Position numbers and translations under genes: made by a program
Assembly (NCBI GenBank): GCA_011037195.1
Contig: JAAEAF010000120.1
Coordinates: 248,001 to 312,000, forward strand
DNA from: Triatoma infestans
Taxonomy: Eukaryota; Arthropoda; Insecta; Hemiptera; Reduviidae
Length of the DNA stretch: 64,000 bases
Reading direction: 5' to 3'
Notes under the pieces: generated by a model
The model's input: only the letters and a program-made list of their open reading frames with translations
Told to the model about the DNA's origin: nothing
Databases searched by the model: none
In this document: positions 15,301 through 24,800 of the stretch, piece by piece
Layout: every line of letters begins with the position of its first letter
How positions within the stretch are numbered: the first letter of the stretch is position 1

Positions 15301-17640
15301 TAAAGATGAATAAAATGTGAACAAGTCCGCAATGCTGAAAATAGGATGATAGAGGACTATAATGAAGAGGAGGATTGTGAGGTTCATAAGACAGTCTGAG
15401 GTGATGTAATAAAGCAGACGGGGGGGGGGGGGGGAATGAGATAGTCTGGGATAGTACAAGAGATGGTTCGTCCGTCAAAATGGAAAGGCTGCTGGTTAGG
15501 ACAGTATGTCGTTAGAATTTGTAAAGGAAGGATGAGCAGAATTAAAGGAGATATTGGTTATATTGAACAATGGGTGTTTTAGATACGGTATTTTACTCTA
15601 TCAAATTCATAGGAAAATAGATAAGTCATATCATTGTTGAAAGCTGCGGGTAAGGACGCTGGGAAAGTTTGATCTTATAGGCTTGTTTGTTGTCGGTTTG
15701 GGCAAGATATTAGAAAGAGCAACATAAATTGGATAGAGTATTTAATGAGCGAATTTCAGCAAGCAATATGGGAGGTAAGTCAACCAGAACTTGCTAAGGT
15801 GAGGCTGAGGAGTATAGTTGAGGGCAGAAGTGAGAAGTATGTTTTAGATGTATATATGAACAAAAGCATTGGTTTGATAGGGTGTGGTGACCAGGAGCAT
15901 CACAAAGAAAAATATAAATAAAATGTTTTGAATTAGAGACTGTTAGAAGAATGCAAAAACAGTTTAATCCGTTTTTAGTATTTCTGGATTTTATACATAT
16001 ATATATATATATATAAACAAAAAATACAGGGACCTTTCCAGAATGAGAGTTATATTTTAAATTAAAAATTTAAACGAGGAGTTACCTCGCCTGAGAGGAA
16101 GGCACTGATTAAAACAGCTAGAGAATCGGGCCATGGTATACAAGTGTACTGATCCCACCATCTCTTAACAACAATTGAAACATAAAATCCAAGCACAAAA
16201 GAAACGGGTATCAAATCTCCATACGTCTGACAATGCAGAGACAATTTCTCAAATGTTCTAAAACATACATAAGATAATTAAAGATGCTGCTTTCGAGTCC
16301 ACTTGCTTACACATGGAGGTTATCTCTTTATTATATTCCTTTAATTTTGTTAGTCACTCTATTTTATTCTTTCTCAAGCCCAATACCTCACTGAAAAATA
16401 TAAAAGTGCTCCATTTGCAGTAATGTATCCATTAGTAAATATAAATTATTAAAATTGAGTTATAGCAGATTAAATAACAGTCATTAAAGATATTATATTA
16501 TTTTGTTTAGATTTATACTTCGCATTAACTTAGCAGTAACCGTGGACCCCGTCCAAATTAAGTTTTCTGAGAAATCTCAGAATCTGGGAAGGTTCTAGGG
16601 ACGGTATACTACTACCCAAGCTTTCAAATCTTTTCTGGGTGGTAGCATCGCAGACTGTTAGAAGGTGTAGTGGAGTTTCTTCCATCTCCTCACAGAATCC
16701 GCAGATGCTATCGTATTCTATCCCAGCTTCTTCTGTGAAAATTGAACTAATATTTCTTGACATTTGAAAATATTTTTTTATTTACTTCTTTTTTTGTTTT
16801 GTTTTAAAAAATATCAAATAATTTATTTTTCCTGATTTGTAAGGTTTACAACTATTTAGTCAAAAGCAATGTCACTAGGATTAAAACTACAAATTTAATA
16901 AGGAAGTCCGAGTTCATAAATCTCCTACATTTGAATAGTGCAGGATTGTTAATTAATCAAAGAGAAACTGAGTTCTGGATAAGTGTCATTGTAACAAGGG
17001 GTTATGTCCAGAGCCATTTGTGGAATGGTCAGAGATTTTTTCCACATTAAACTGCTTCATTCTGAGCTCCATCGGTTCCGGACGTTCGTTCCATCTTCAG
17101 AATGTCTTGATAAAAATGTGATATCAAGAAGTCCATTTTTTTTTTTTTTTTTTGAATAGTGCACTGCGACCAAAAGAGATATATTGTGCCAATCCCCTGG
17201 TGCCAGGATGAGATCACTCTCCCTACAGCACCCTTCCAAATAACAATTCAACTGTGGTTTTTGTTTCAGTTTTTGTGACTCATATTAGTTTATACTGAAT
17301 GTAATGTAATAGTGAAAACTGATTGAACTGACATACATACGTTCTTTGATCTTCATTCAATAAAAACCTGTAGGTAATACTCAGTGTAGAATATAACATG
17401 ATATAAACAAATAAATTTGGCCAAAGCAACTTATATATACTTCCTTTCCATCTGTAAAAGTATTAAAATCTTTTAATACTATAAAACTTTTCTTTTTTTT
17501 TCCTCAAAACTTTTTTAAAAGACATATTTTTAAGAAAATTTAAGAATTGAAGAAAAATATTATTATTACCTTAATAATAGCTTCAAAAAACACCCAAAAC
17601 GTTTACAAGAAGCAACCTGTGCAGTATATGTAACCGTCAT
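381..17640 (-). CDS. BEST: Bestrophin chloride channel, 12 exons, 715 aa
   Basis: Calcium-activated anion channel subunit, expected as a pentamer in the plasma or an internal membrane. Exons in transcript order: 17640-17570, 17451-17341, 16257-16086, 14612-14244, 12295-12170, 8819-8712, 5655-5425, 5346-5190, 5104-4992, 4890-4777, 4021-3898, 832-381. All phases match and the sum is 716 codons including the stop. The protein starts [10 protein letters not shown], as bestrophins do. The pore neck residues are I77, F81 and F85 within [11 protein letters not shown]. The calcium clasp is [11 protein letters not shown] at 299-309, with acidic residues 303-307. The channel core ends near residue 396 and the rest is a low-complexity hydrophilic tail, as in insect bestrophins. 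The start is the only in-frame Met before the conserved core. Family assignment is certain. Which insect paralogue it is was not resolved. The acceptors of exons 9 and 10 are weak and were chosen by phase. Confidence 0.95.
833..2100. other. Bestrophin intron 11, proximal part, nothing recognised
   Basis: Mostly AT-rich intron. From about 1400 to 2100 the base composition is more balanced, and this stretch leads directly into the Ty3/gypsy relic. It may be the decayed upstream part of that element, but no motif supports this. Confidence 0.4.
2110..3170 (+). pseudogene. Ty3/gypsy-type Pol relic (reverse transcriptase)
   Basis: Decayed LTR-retrotransposon polymerase in bestrophin intron 11. Around 2250-2450 the plus strand reads pieces typical of Ty3/gypsy RT: an EKLERMV-like stretch, [24 protein letters not shown] and [14 protein letters not shown]. 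Near 2540-2580 a [12 protein letters not shown] stretch matches the F-x-R-LPFG block. Near 2780-2850 [10 protein letters not shown] matches the usual FLGH motif. Stops and frameshifts break it throughout; for example a TAG replaces a codon at about 2317. No LTRs or flanking duplication were identified. Only remnants remain and no intact product is possible. Confidence 0.8.
3440..3720 (+). pseudogene. LINE ORF2 C-terminal scrap
   Basis: A short plus-strand stretch reads [20 protein letters not shown], which fits the C-x2-C...E-E-T-P-x-H zinc-knuckle-like tail that follows RNase H in Jockey/R1-group LINEs. Frame is lost soon after. The region to about 3720 looks like decayed 3' UTR. Confidence 0.6.
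4435..4560 (-). pseudogene. LINE RNase H fragment
   Basis: Minus-strand reading contains [19 protein letters not shown], matching the SDSQAA-x-x-AL block of RNase H from Jockey/R1-group LINEs. Only about 40 residues survive, within bestrophin intron 10 (between exons 10 and 11). Confidence 0.65.
5961..7056. mobile_element. PIF/Harbinger deletion relic
   Basis: Both ends carry an inverted CTACACGGTC block followed by AATATTG-rich repeats: on the plus strand near 5971 and as GACCGTGTAG near 7041. Copies of the subterminal motif also lie at about 5998-6010 and 6955-6975. Inside is a minus-strand Harbinger transposase fragment. The target duplication is not clear. It lies in the long bestrophin intron between exons 6 and 7. 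Confidence 0.6.
6500..6830 (-). pseudogene. Harbinger transposase N-terminal fragment
   Basis: The minus-strand reading starts at a Met near 6824. It includes [20 protein letters not shown] and [20 protein letters not shown], both in the style of the region upstream of the DDE domain in PIF/Harbinger transposases. A following stretch reads [20 protein letters not shown] stop interrupts it and the catalytic domain is missing. It is clearly diverged from the Harbinger at 59771-63062. Confidence 0.75.
7132..7830 (-). repeat. 285-bp-unit dispersed repeat, reverse copy
   Basis: Copy of the family described at 28121-29157. The 3' hairpin end (ACTTTCTCTTA and a related GAGGAAGTATTACGATC block) is at 7132-7170. 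Two degenerate units follow, marked by the CCATTAAGCGGAAATGC and TTAACCGGAATTGCG versions of the conserved ACTTCCGGTTGACCG motif about 285 bp apart (near 7386 and 7675). The other end is not sharp. Confidence 0.7.
7831..8711. other. Bestrophin intron 6, nothing recognised
   Basis: AT-rich intron sequence between the reverse repeat copy and exon 6. No coding similarity, inverted repeat or RNA gene is visible. Confidence 0.4.
8820..9765. other. Bestrophin intron 5, proximal part, nothing recognised
   Basis: AT-rich. From about 9430 the composition becomes less AT-rich and leads into the unidentified open stretches that follow. Confidence 0.4.
9766..11383. other. Unidentified GC-richer insertion with decayed open frames
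   Basis: This block is less AT-rich than its surroundings and keeps several open stretches. Minus strand: 9766-10098 (110 codons, ending in a basic, Gly-rich stretch RNKGRGGG) and 10579-10779 with CKCRCRRW. Both strands are open at 10268-10655. Plus strand is open at 11078-11383. The 9766-10098 reading has a helical, charged look that could be a retroelement Gag, but no zinc knuckle or other diagnostic motif was found. It lies in a bestrophin intron and looks like an old transposon of unknown class. Confidence 0.35.
11863..12105 (+). mobile_element. tRNA-derived SINE, copy 1
   Basis: The head has a pol III A-box-like block (TTAGCTAAGCTGAAGTGG, from 11872) and a B box GGTTCGAGTCC at 11916-11926. 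An unrelated body follows, with CTCTACAGCTCACTGTTCGG and GGGCGCCAATGACCAT, ending in an A-rich tail near 12090-12105. The body matches the reverse copy at 49206-49412 along its length. No functional tRNA cloverleaf is evident. It lies in bestrophin intron 5, about 65 bp beyond exon 5. Confidence 0.85.
12296..13045. other. Bestrophin intron 4, distal part, nothing recognised
   Basis: AT-rich intron sequence with no coding similarity or clear repeat. Confidence 0.4.
13046..13230 (+). repeat. Short degenerate tandem repeat
   Basis: Three to four imperfect units of roughly 45-55 bp share AAGGCACAGTCACCTCC and ACAACATTTGGTC. It lies just upstream of the BEL/Pao relic and may belong to it. Confidence 0.5.
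13390..14125 (+). pseudogene. BEL/Pao-type integrase relic
   Basis: Plus-strand reading holds the BEL/Pao integrase core: [20 protein letters not shown], then [19 protein letters not shown] and [13 protein letters not shown] (13425-13640). After frame breaks come WHFIP-like and FGGLW-like pieces (13680-13740), then sequence matching the C-terminal part to about 13930 and a VLIKEEN-type block near 14090. In the second catalytic block the usual SDNGT reads SDIGT, one of several inactivating changes. It lies in bestrophin intron 4. Confidence 0.82.
14613..16085. other. Bestrophin intron 3, no feature identified
   Basis: From about 14760 to 15920 the plus strand is unusually purine-rich. It includes a run of 15 G at 15420-15434. 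An AT dinucleotide run lies at about 15987-16014. The purine bias could reflect a decayed retroelement, but no recognisable protein motif was found. Confidence 0.4.
16527..16763 (-). pseudogene. LINE ORF2 C-terminal fragment
   Basis: Minus-strand reading from 16763 includes [20 protein letters not shown] followed by RFESLGSS, the post-RNase H tail of Jockey/R1-group LINEs. It is 77 codons and open, ending at a stop near 16530. It lies between bestrophin exons 3 and 2. The same tail type occurs at 3455-3530. Confidence 0.75.
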
Positions 17641-18377
17641 AGAAGAAAGTTATAAAAATAAATAAGTAAATATTCGAAAAACCCAGAAATTTATACTAAT
17701 TTAATGGAACAAAAATAAATACAAATATTAATATAGAATTGTAAAGATAATATACATATGTTATAAGTTACCATGGAACTTTGATGAACTTAAAATATTC
17801 CAAGAGCTAGTGTTTATTTATGTTTATTGCTTGAAAGCACATTTCATTTAATAGAATTAAAGGTAATTTTGAAGAACAGTGAAGCCAATATGGCTGCACT
17901 GCACACTCACAACACCTTCTCACACGAAATTTCTAAAAGTGTAACAAACAAACAAACGATATTGACTGCAAAGTTTAATGTAGCAATTAAGGAGAAGAAA
18001 TACTATCCCAATGTAAATAAAATTTGATCATTAACATATGCTAGATAATTGTGAGGCCTGTGATATTTATATCATAAGGGAACGGTTTTATTCAGAAAGA
18101 TGTTGACAATAGGGTTGGGGATCTAAATTAAAGCCATGCAATTATGAAATTCATAAATAAAAAAATTAACGATTATTTTTTTTAGACTTTAAAAAAGAAA
18201 AAAAATGATAAAATTAAATAGTAGGATTAGTTGAAAGAATGTCCAACTATATTGGGCCCAACCATTACTTCATGATTATTAATGTTAACATTGGCTGAGA
18301 GAGAAAAATTGTTATATTCATATTTTATATAAGCCAAAATAAATCAGTAGAAAGAGCCATTTTTGGAAAATAACTGA
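17641..18377. other. Bestrophin upstream region
   Basis: Non-coding sequence upstream of the bestrophin start codon. It should contain the promoter and 5' UTR, but no TATA box or initiator could be singled out in such AT-rich DNA. Repeat sequence begins at 18378. Confidence 0.4.
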
Positions 18378-19221
18378 AAAAAAAATCTGGTGTGAAACAC
18401 TCATATGGCTTTCTCTTATAAAATTATAATTGACAAATTTCTTCAAACTTATCTTTTTTACTAAATGATTCAATTTCAAATCAATGGGAGAATTTAAACT
18501 CAATAAAATTACTTTTCCAGGAAATCATAACTTCCTTCTTTCCCCAAATCTTCATTAAATTAACTTTTCCAGGAAAAAGTTTTTCAAAAAAAGTGATAAG
18601 TTTCTGAATTTATAGTTAGTGTAACAAATTAAATTTAATCCGTCGCTAATTTTATGGAGAAAATGGCTAAAACCTGGGAAAATTATTAAGTAAAAATGCA
18701 CTTCCGGTCAACCGAGTTTCTTCAAACTCGAAATTTTGACCAACATATTAAATTCTTAATAATATTATTTAGTTGATATAATTGTATAATGAACTAATAT
18801 AGCACTTTATAGAAAAACATAGCCCCCCCCCCAAACCCTAAGAAATGTTTCATACAAAATTTGTAGCTGTTTTACATGGGTGGTTTAAACAATACGTTTA
18901 AAGAAAACCGTTGGAGCCATTTTCGAGAAAATCGCAAAAAAAAGTGTTAAAAAAACATTCAGTAAAATTTACTTCTGGTTGGCCGATTTTGTTTAAAACT
19001 TTTGTCAGATCTCATATTTGCAGTTAAACTAAACAATATCAAGTTTGAATTTTCAACAATTTTCCGTTTTTGAGTTACGCTGACTGATCACACACATCAA
19101 TTTATAAAAACCACTTTTTCGGATTCAGGGGACCTAAAACATGTATATCTTCTGGGGAAAACTCTATATCGTAAGTTTGACACGATCGCAATACTTCCTC
19201 TTACTAGCAATAAGAGAAAGT
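18378..19221 (+). repeat. 285-bp-unit dispersed repeat, forward copy
   Basis: It starts with AATCTGGTGTGAAACACTC and the CTTTCTCTTA block. Two units follow, marked by CACTTCCGGTCAACCGAG (about 18700) and ACTTCTGGTTGGCCG (about 18970). It ends with the hairpin TTCCTCTTACTAGCAATAAG then AGAAAGT. The palindromic Tc1 element begins only 12 bp further on. Confidence 0.85.
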
Positions 19222-19569
19222 AAAAAACATATATAGTTAATGACAGTCATATTCATACAGTAGTCATAATGTATACGTACATGTACTTTTTTTTTTACCA
19301 ACTTTATATGAAATATATGTGACACAATTAGCTGCTTGCTATAAAACAGTAACATTTGCTTTATCTAAAGGAATTTGTTAGAATAATATAAATATCAAAA
19401 ACAAAGTACCAACTTGATGTGACTTTCATATTCATACACACTACATATACTCATTCATTCTCTAATAATTGTTTACTATTTCACTCTAAAGATATTCATT
19501 GGTCAAATTACATTCAGTTTAATGTTTTCTATCATTTTTGGTGGGTCTAATTTAAATTTAAAAGTGAAA

Positions 19570-19995
19570 ATGGGAAGAGGTAAAGATACGAGCCGTGAAA
19601 TTCGTAAAATCATAATTGAAAATTGGCAAAGGGGAAAACTTTGCGTGAAATTGGAAAATTAATAAATAGAAGCCATGCTACAGCACAAAGGATTATTAAC
19701 CGGTACAGAAATAAAAACAGAATTGAAAATAAGGCAAGAAATTTAAATAGAAGGTTGCTCAGTGATTATGATGAACGATTCCTAGTGAGAAAAGTGAAAG
19801 AAAATCCTAATATAAGTGCCCCAAGCTTAGCTGTGGAGATGAGTTTTAGGTTGGGAAGGAATATTAATCCTGTGACTGTTCGTAGAGCCCTCAAAAGAAA
19901 TTCGTTTTTTTCCAAGACAGCAAGGAAGAAACTGTTTATAAATAAAAAAAACACGGGATCCAAAATACAAGTCAATTTAAGGAGAAAGTAATCGA
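19570..19995 (+). pseudogene. Tc1 transposase N-terminal half, plus arm
   Basis: Starts MGRGKDTSREI at 19570, then the helix-turn-helix region (TLREIGKLINRSHATAQRII) and a second DNA-binding block ending TVRRALKRNSFF. A one-base loss around 19630 shifts the frame. The reading stops near 19991, before any catalytic residue. Confidence 0.85.
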
Positions 19996-20009
19996 AGAAT
20001 GGTAATTGA

Positions 20010-20509
20010 AAAACTTTACAGTTTCCATCAGATTGTAAAATGTTAATTTTAGTTTCGCCTATAAATAATACATTTTTCCAGAAATCAAACTGATGATTTC
20101 TGTAAGTATAAGCGAATTGAACCCGTGTTTTTTTAATTACAAACGGTTTCTCCCTTGCTGTCCTTGAAAAAAACAAATTTCTTTTGAGGGCTCTACGAAC
20201 AGTCACAGGATTAATATTCATTCCCAATCTAGAACTCATCTCCACAGCTAAGCTTGGGGCCCTTATTTTAGGATTTTCTTTCACTTTTCTTACTAGGAAT
20301 CGTTCATCATAATCACTGAGCAACCTTTTATTTAAATTTCTTGCCTTATTTTCAATTCTGTTTTCATTTCTATACCGGTTAATAATCCTTTGTTCTAGAG
20401 CATGGCTTCTCTTTATTAATTTTCCAATTTCACGCAAACTTTTTCCTCTTTTCCAATTTTCAATTATGATTTTGTGAATTTCACTACTCGTGTCTTTACC
20501 TCTTCCCAT
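20010..20509 (-). pseudogene. Tc1 transposase N-terminal half, minus arm
   Basis: Begins at 20509 with MGRGKDTSSEIHKII and stays open through the DNA-binding region to a VLFIGETKINILQSDG block. In Tc1 transposases this block begins with the first catalytic Asp (usually DE); here it reads GE, so that residue is missing. The open frame then runs on antisense through the other arm and is not protein-like. Confidence 0.85.
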
Positions 20510-21014
20510 TTTCACTTTTAAATTTAAATTAGACCCACCAAAAATGATAGAAAACATTAAACTGAATGTAATTTGACCAATGAATATCTTTAGAGATGAA
20601 ATAGTAAACAATTATTAGAGAATGAATGAATATATGTAGTGTGTATGAATACGAAAGTCGCATCAGGTTGGTACTTTGTTTTTGATATTTATATTATTCT
20701 AACAACTTCCTTTAGATAAAGCAAATGTTACTGTTTTATAGCAAGCAGCTAATTGTGCCACATATATTCCATATAAATTTGGTAAAAAAAAAGTACATGT
20801 ACGTATACATTATGCACATATATACATTATGACTACTGTATGAAAATGACTGTCATTAACTGTATGGTATAAGTCAAATTTGGCCACTTTTGTGTTATAT
20901 TTTCTTGTAATAATCAAGTTATTTCATGATAAATATTACATTTAAAATAATGCATTGTCCATTTTGAGTTATGCGTTAAAATGTTTACACACATTTTCAT
21001 AATTTTCACATGGA

Positions 21015-21345
21015 AAAAAAATCTAGTGTGAAACATTCACAAGACTTTTCTCTTAATACAATTTACTATTACAAATTTGCTTCAAAATTTTTATTAAATT
21101 TAACTGGTTTCAATATTACAAGTATAGCTGGGAGAATCTAAACAAAAAACACTACATAAGGGAAGGCTAACCTGCCAGCTTCCATGAAACCTCCCTTTGT
21201 GGGGGGGCTTTATTTTAATCTATCAAACAAAAGTGACAGGTCCGGTATATTATTGGTGGTTAGTATAGTATACCAAGTTCAAAGAAACCCATCGCACATC
21301 TTTATCCAGAAAATCGCAGAAAATGAAAAAAAAAATCGTCTTTCT
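21015..21345 (+). repeat. 285-bp-unit dispersed repeat, truncated copy
   Basis: It has the 5' end (AATCTAGTGTGAAACATTC) and about one unit, then ends without the 3' hairpin. It lies about 550 bp downstream of the CCDC93 stop codon. Confidence 0.65.
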
Positions 21346-21896
21346 CTTATACCAATTAATACCTACAATTTCACTGACAAATGTTCTTCACTGAAAATTG
21401 CAATTTTTACAATATTTAACAGTGCTGGGCATGAAAAAGGGAGTATTCTTCTGATTCTACACATAACACGACATAGTGTTTGTACTAGAATCGCTGAACT
21501 AAGGTTTTTACCCCAATTTTTGTTTCAGAGATTTATAGACTTTGCTTTAAGACTAACCCAATATACCAACTGCCATCAATATTTAATCTCACGTTTTCGT
21601 GAAGACGAATATAAAAAACCTTAGAAGGAAGAAATTATTACTCACATTTTTTTATATTTCAGGTAGTAAAAAATACATTTCTATTCCATTTTTTTACATT
21701 GTTGAAAATAATTTTAATAATTATATAAAATAATAATATTAAACAAGGAATAAGAATATAAAACAAGAAGCAAAATGGTGATTTAACAACAATCAGAGTA
21801 ACTCTTACTTTCCTTTCAATTAAAGTCTTAAAAGTACGGTTAAAAAGAACAGTAATTCATAGTTTTTAACCGATAATATGGTGTTTGGTAAAAACA

Positions 21897-24800
21897 TCAT
21901 ATTTCTGCTAAAATATCATCAGAAAATCTATATTCAAGCGCTCTTAATGTAGCATTTTTAACATCTGCTAAAAGATTTTGATTGCGCTGACATTCATCTG
22001 TGAACTGTTTAAGAAAAGATGCATACTGTCTTTGTTGATCGATTAATGATGATAATTGTCCTTTCAATTTTTCTTTTACATCTCTTTCTTCATTTCTTCT
22101 TTGTTCTACCTATATATACAAATGAAAATAGCTTCAACATTAAAAGGTCCATTTTCTCTTACCATTCAACAAAATGTAGAACAATGTGAAATCTCAAATA
22201 TTAAATATTTAATTAAAGAAACTAAAAACTGAAACTCACTTTTAACTTATTATGTTTAATACCATCAATAATGTTTTCCAATTGATTAATAAATTCTTCT
22301 TTCGTGTGTGTTGAATTTAATGATCTGTGACAATGTACAATACGTTTTTTGATTATTATTATTATTTTTTTTTTATCAAAAGAGAAATGGAATCTAAAAA
22401 AGAATTATACTTACGTATTATAACCATCGAAAATTGAATTAAGTAAAGATAACTCCTTACTTAAATACTGATGTTGATCATTCAGTGTATTGTACAGTGT
22501 ATAAAACTGTTTCGTTTCTCTGTGTTTAGCAGATACTGCAAAATATATTACTAATATTAATAGAAATTACTGGAAATGACAGAATACATATTTTGAATAT
22601 ACAACAAGATTTTCAATCTATATATATATTAAAATGAATGTCCGTTGTACGTAATGGCAAATCTCGAGAAATAATTACTCAAATGTTGTCTAATTCTTAC
22701 GTTTTGTTTTGGCTGAGATATAGACTGTTTTTAATACACAAAATTTTCGATAGGTGGCGCTTTTCAAAAGATACGAAAAATCGTTTTTTTCGCATATATT
22801 TCGAATACTGTTCGTATGTATGTAGTTGTTATTGACATTTCCACGAGCGTGTTTAGTTCATAAAGAATTCTTGATTTTTTTACAGCTGTAGACATTGTTT
22901 TTTTTTAATAAATCAAACAACAAAATATTTCAATATGAAAGAAAATTTTATGTTTCCGTTTGTGTTACTGGGATTTATATTCGATTTTTATGAATTGGTG
23001 AGCAATTTTATGTATATTGCAAAATCATTTTAGACAAAGTGTTTTTATTTACATTCAATAACATGCCACGACCTAGATCCAATATTGGCTGCCATAACCG
23101 CAATGCCAGAGCACAAAGAAATCTACGCGCGAATGAAATACCAGCTGAAAGATCCCAACGAAATGAATTAACTGCCGTAAGAGTTTCAGCATTACGAGCA
23201 AACGAATCAGAAGAACAACATGAACATTGTTTAGCTACACAGCAACAGTTGCTAATTCGACAGTCAGATCGACAACGTAGGCAAACAGAACGTACAATGC
23301 ATTTTTCAAAATTTAATCGTTGTACATTTCAATATAACAATAATATTTCTATTGGTTTCAAGGTCAGAATAAGCCAATTTTGTAATGCGAAGAAATTTAA
23401 AAATGAATCGCCCGGTATTAGTTGTGCAAGTGGAAAAGTTAAATTGCCTGTTCTGAATCCACCACCAGAACCACTTTTAACTCTTATTTCTGTAACTACA
23501 GCACGGTCAAAACATTTTCTATTGAATATAAGAAAACATAATTTTTTCTACAGACGCATTAGGAAGACGTATACTGTACATCTAAATAACGCAGAATGCT
23601 TCTATCTAAGATTCCTACTGATCAACGTTCCTGGAACAACTTCATTTTAGAACTTGAAAACCATTGATGTGAAGCCTGCTAAAAATTGTATCTACTTGAA
23701 AATGACGCTCACTGGAATTCCACACTTGCCGATGCATCCGCTACATCTCATCCAAATCAAATCCGTACTGTTTTCAATAATTTTAACTACATGTTTTCCA
23801 TCAAACCCAACATAATTATGGGAAAAATATTAAGACTTCATGTGCGATGATATTCTGCTGAGATTACGTATAAGAACAAATGCCATTCTCACCCGAAATA
23901 TGTAATGTAGCTTTAATTTTAATAGAAGACAAGTGTTTGTTCATCGCCAATAAAGCCCCGCTGTAGCTAGGTATGATAGCACCCAACCGATGAGTAATTG
24001 ACATTATTTGTAGTGATTTGCAACGAGGAAAAAATTTTGATGTCAATGAATTGAATGCTTTTCTACAAATGAATATTCCGAAAATGATATCACACCAGAG
24101 AGATATTTACAATACTATTATAGCAGCTGTTAAAAATGAAAGTGGCGGATTACATTTCTTAGATGCACCAGGTGGAACAGGAAAGATTTTTCTTATTTCG
24201 TTGATATTGCATACGTCCGATCACAAAAAGATATTGCTTTGGCTATAGCTTCTTCTGGCATCACAGCTACGTTAGTGGATGGTGCATTCAGCTCATTCTG
24301 CTTTAAAATTACCATTGAATATCCAATTTCAATTCCCTCTTATTATTTTTCATTTCAATAAATAAAATAAATTAACAATGAGATGTTTGTATGGCAATGG
24401 CCAAATGAGTTAAAAAAAAAAATCTACGTTTCGGGTAACATTGGTGCCCTACTTCAGGAGCTCTTTAGGGTAGGAGAGGAGTGAACGAAAGTTCTTTGAA
24501 AGTTTTTTTTTCTGTTTCAACGTTCACTCCTCTCCTACCCTAAAGAGCTCCTGAAAAGGGCACCAATGGTACCCGAAACGTAGAGCAATAAAGAATTTTC
24601 TTTTTTCTTTAAAAACTCCTCTGGCCATTGCCGTACAAACATCTCATTGTAATTTTTAGGCCTGGCGATTTGAATACCATTTTATAATAAATTAACGTTT
24701 TTACTTTCAAATATATAATAGGGGCCAGCAAAGCGGACCGGGTTCATCTAGCTATTTATAAATCAAAAAAACAAAATATAAAAAAAAACAAAAAACATAA

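Larger units (their letters stand above)
19234..20862. mobile_element. Palindromic Tc1-type element
   Basis: Two inverted copies of one Tc1 half face each other. Terminal sequence AGTTAATGACAGTCAT at 19235 is inverted at 20846-20861, and TA dinucleotides flank both ends (19232-19233 and 20863-20864), as expected for Tc1/mariner insertion. Arms of roughly 750-850 bp carry the terminal region and the N-terminal part of a transposase gene. The C-terminal half and the normal second end are absent. It lies between bestrophin and CCDC93. Confidence 0.85.
24375..24650. repeat. Fold-back element with outward hammerhead-like motifs
   Basis: Inverted arms begin ACAATGAGATGTTTGTATGG at 24375 and end in the complement at 24650. 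The central pyrimidine-rich spacer is short. Each arm carries one hammerhead-like motif pointing outward. It is inserted in the Helitron. Confidence 0.75.
22617..24751 (+). mobile_element. Decayed Helitron with both termini
   Basis: The 5' end is TCTATATATATATTAAAATG, starting TC after an A. The 3' end has GCGGACCGGGTTCAT, a degraded hairpin, followed by CTAG at 24748-24751. Inside are fragments of a RepHel protein. It sits in CCDC93 intron 11, only 81 bp before the splice acceptor of exon 12. A fold-back insertion interrupts its 3' part at 24375-24650. Confidence 0.85.

Noticed and set aside
19766..20611. 281-codon minus-strand open frame as a single protein
   Set aside because: Only about the first half is Tc1 transposase. 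The remainder is the antisense reading of the opposing arm of the palindrome.
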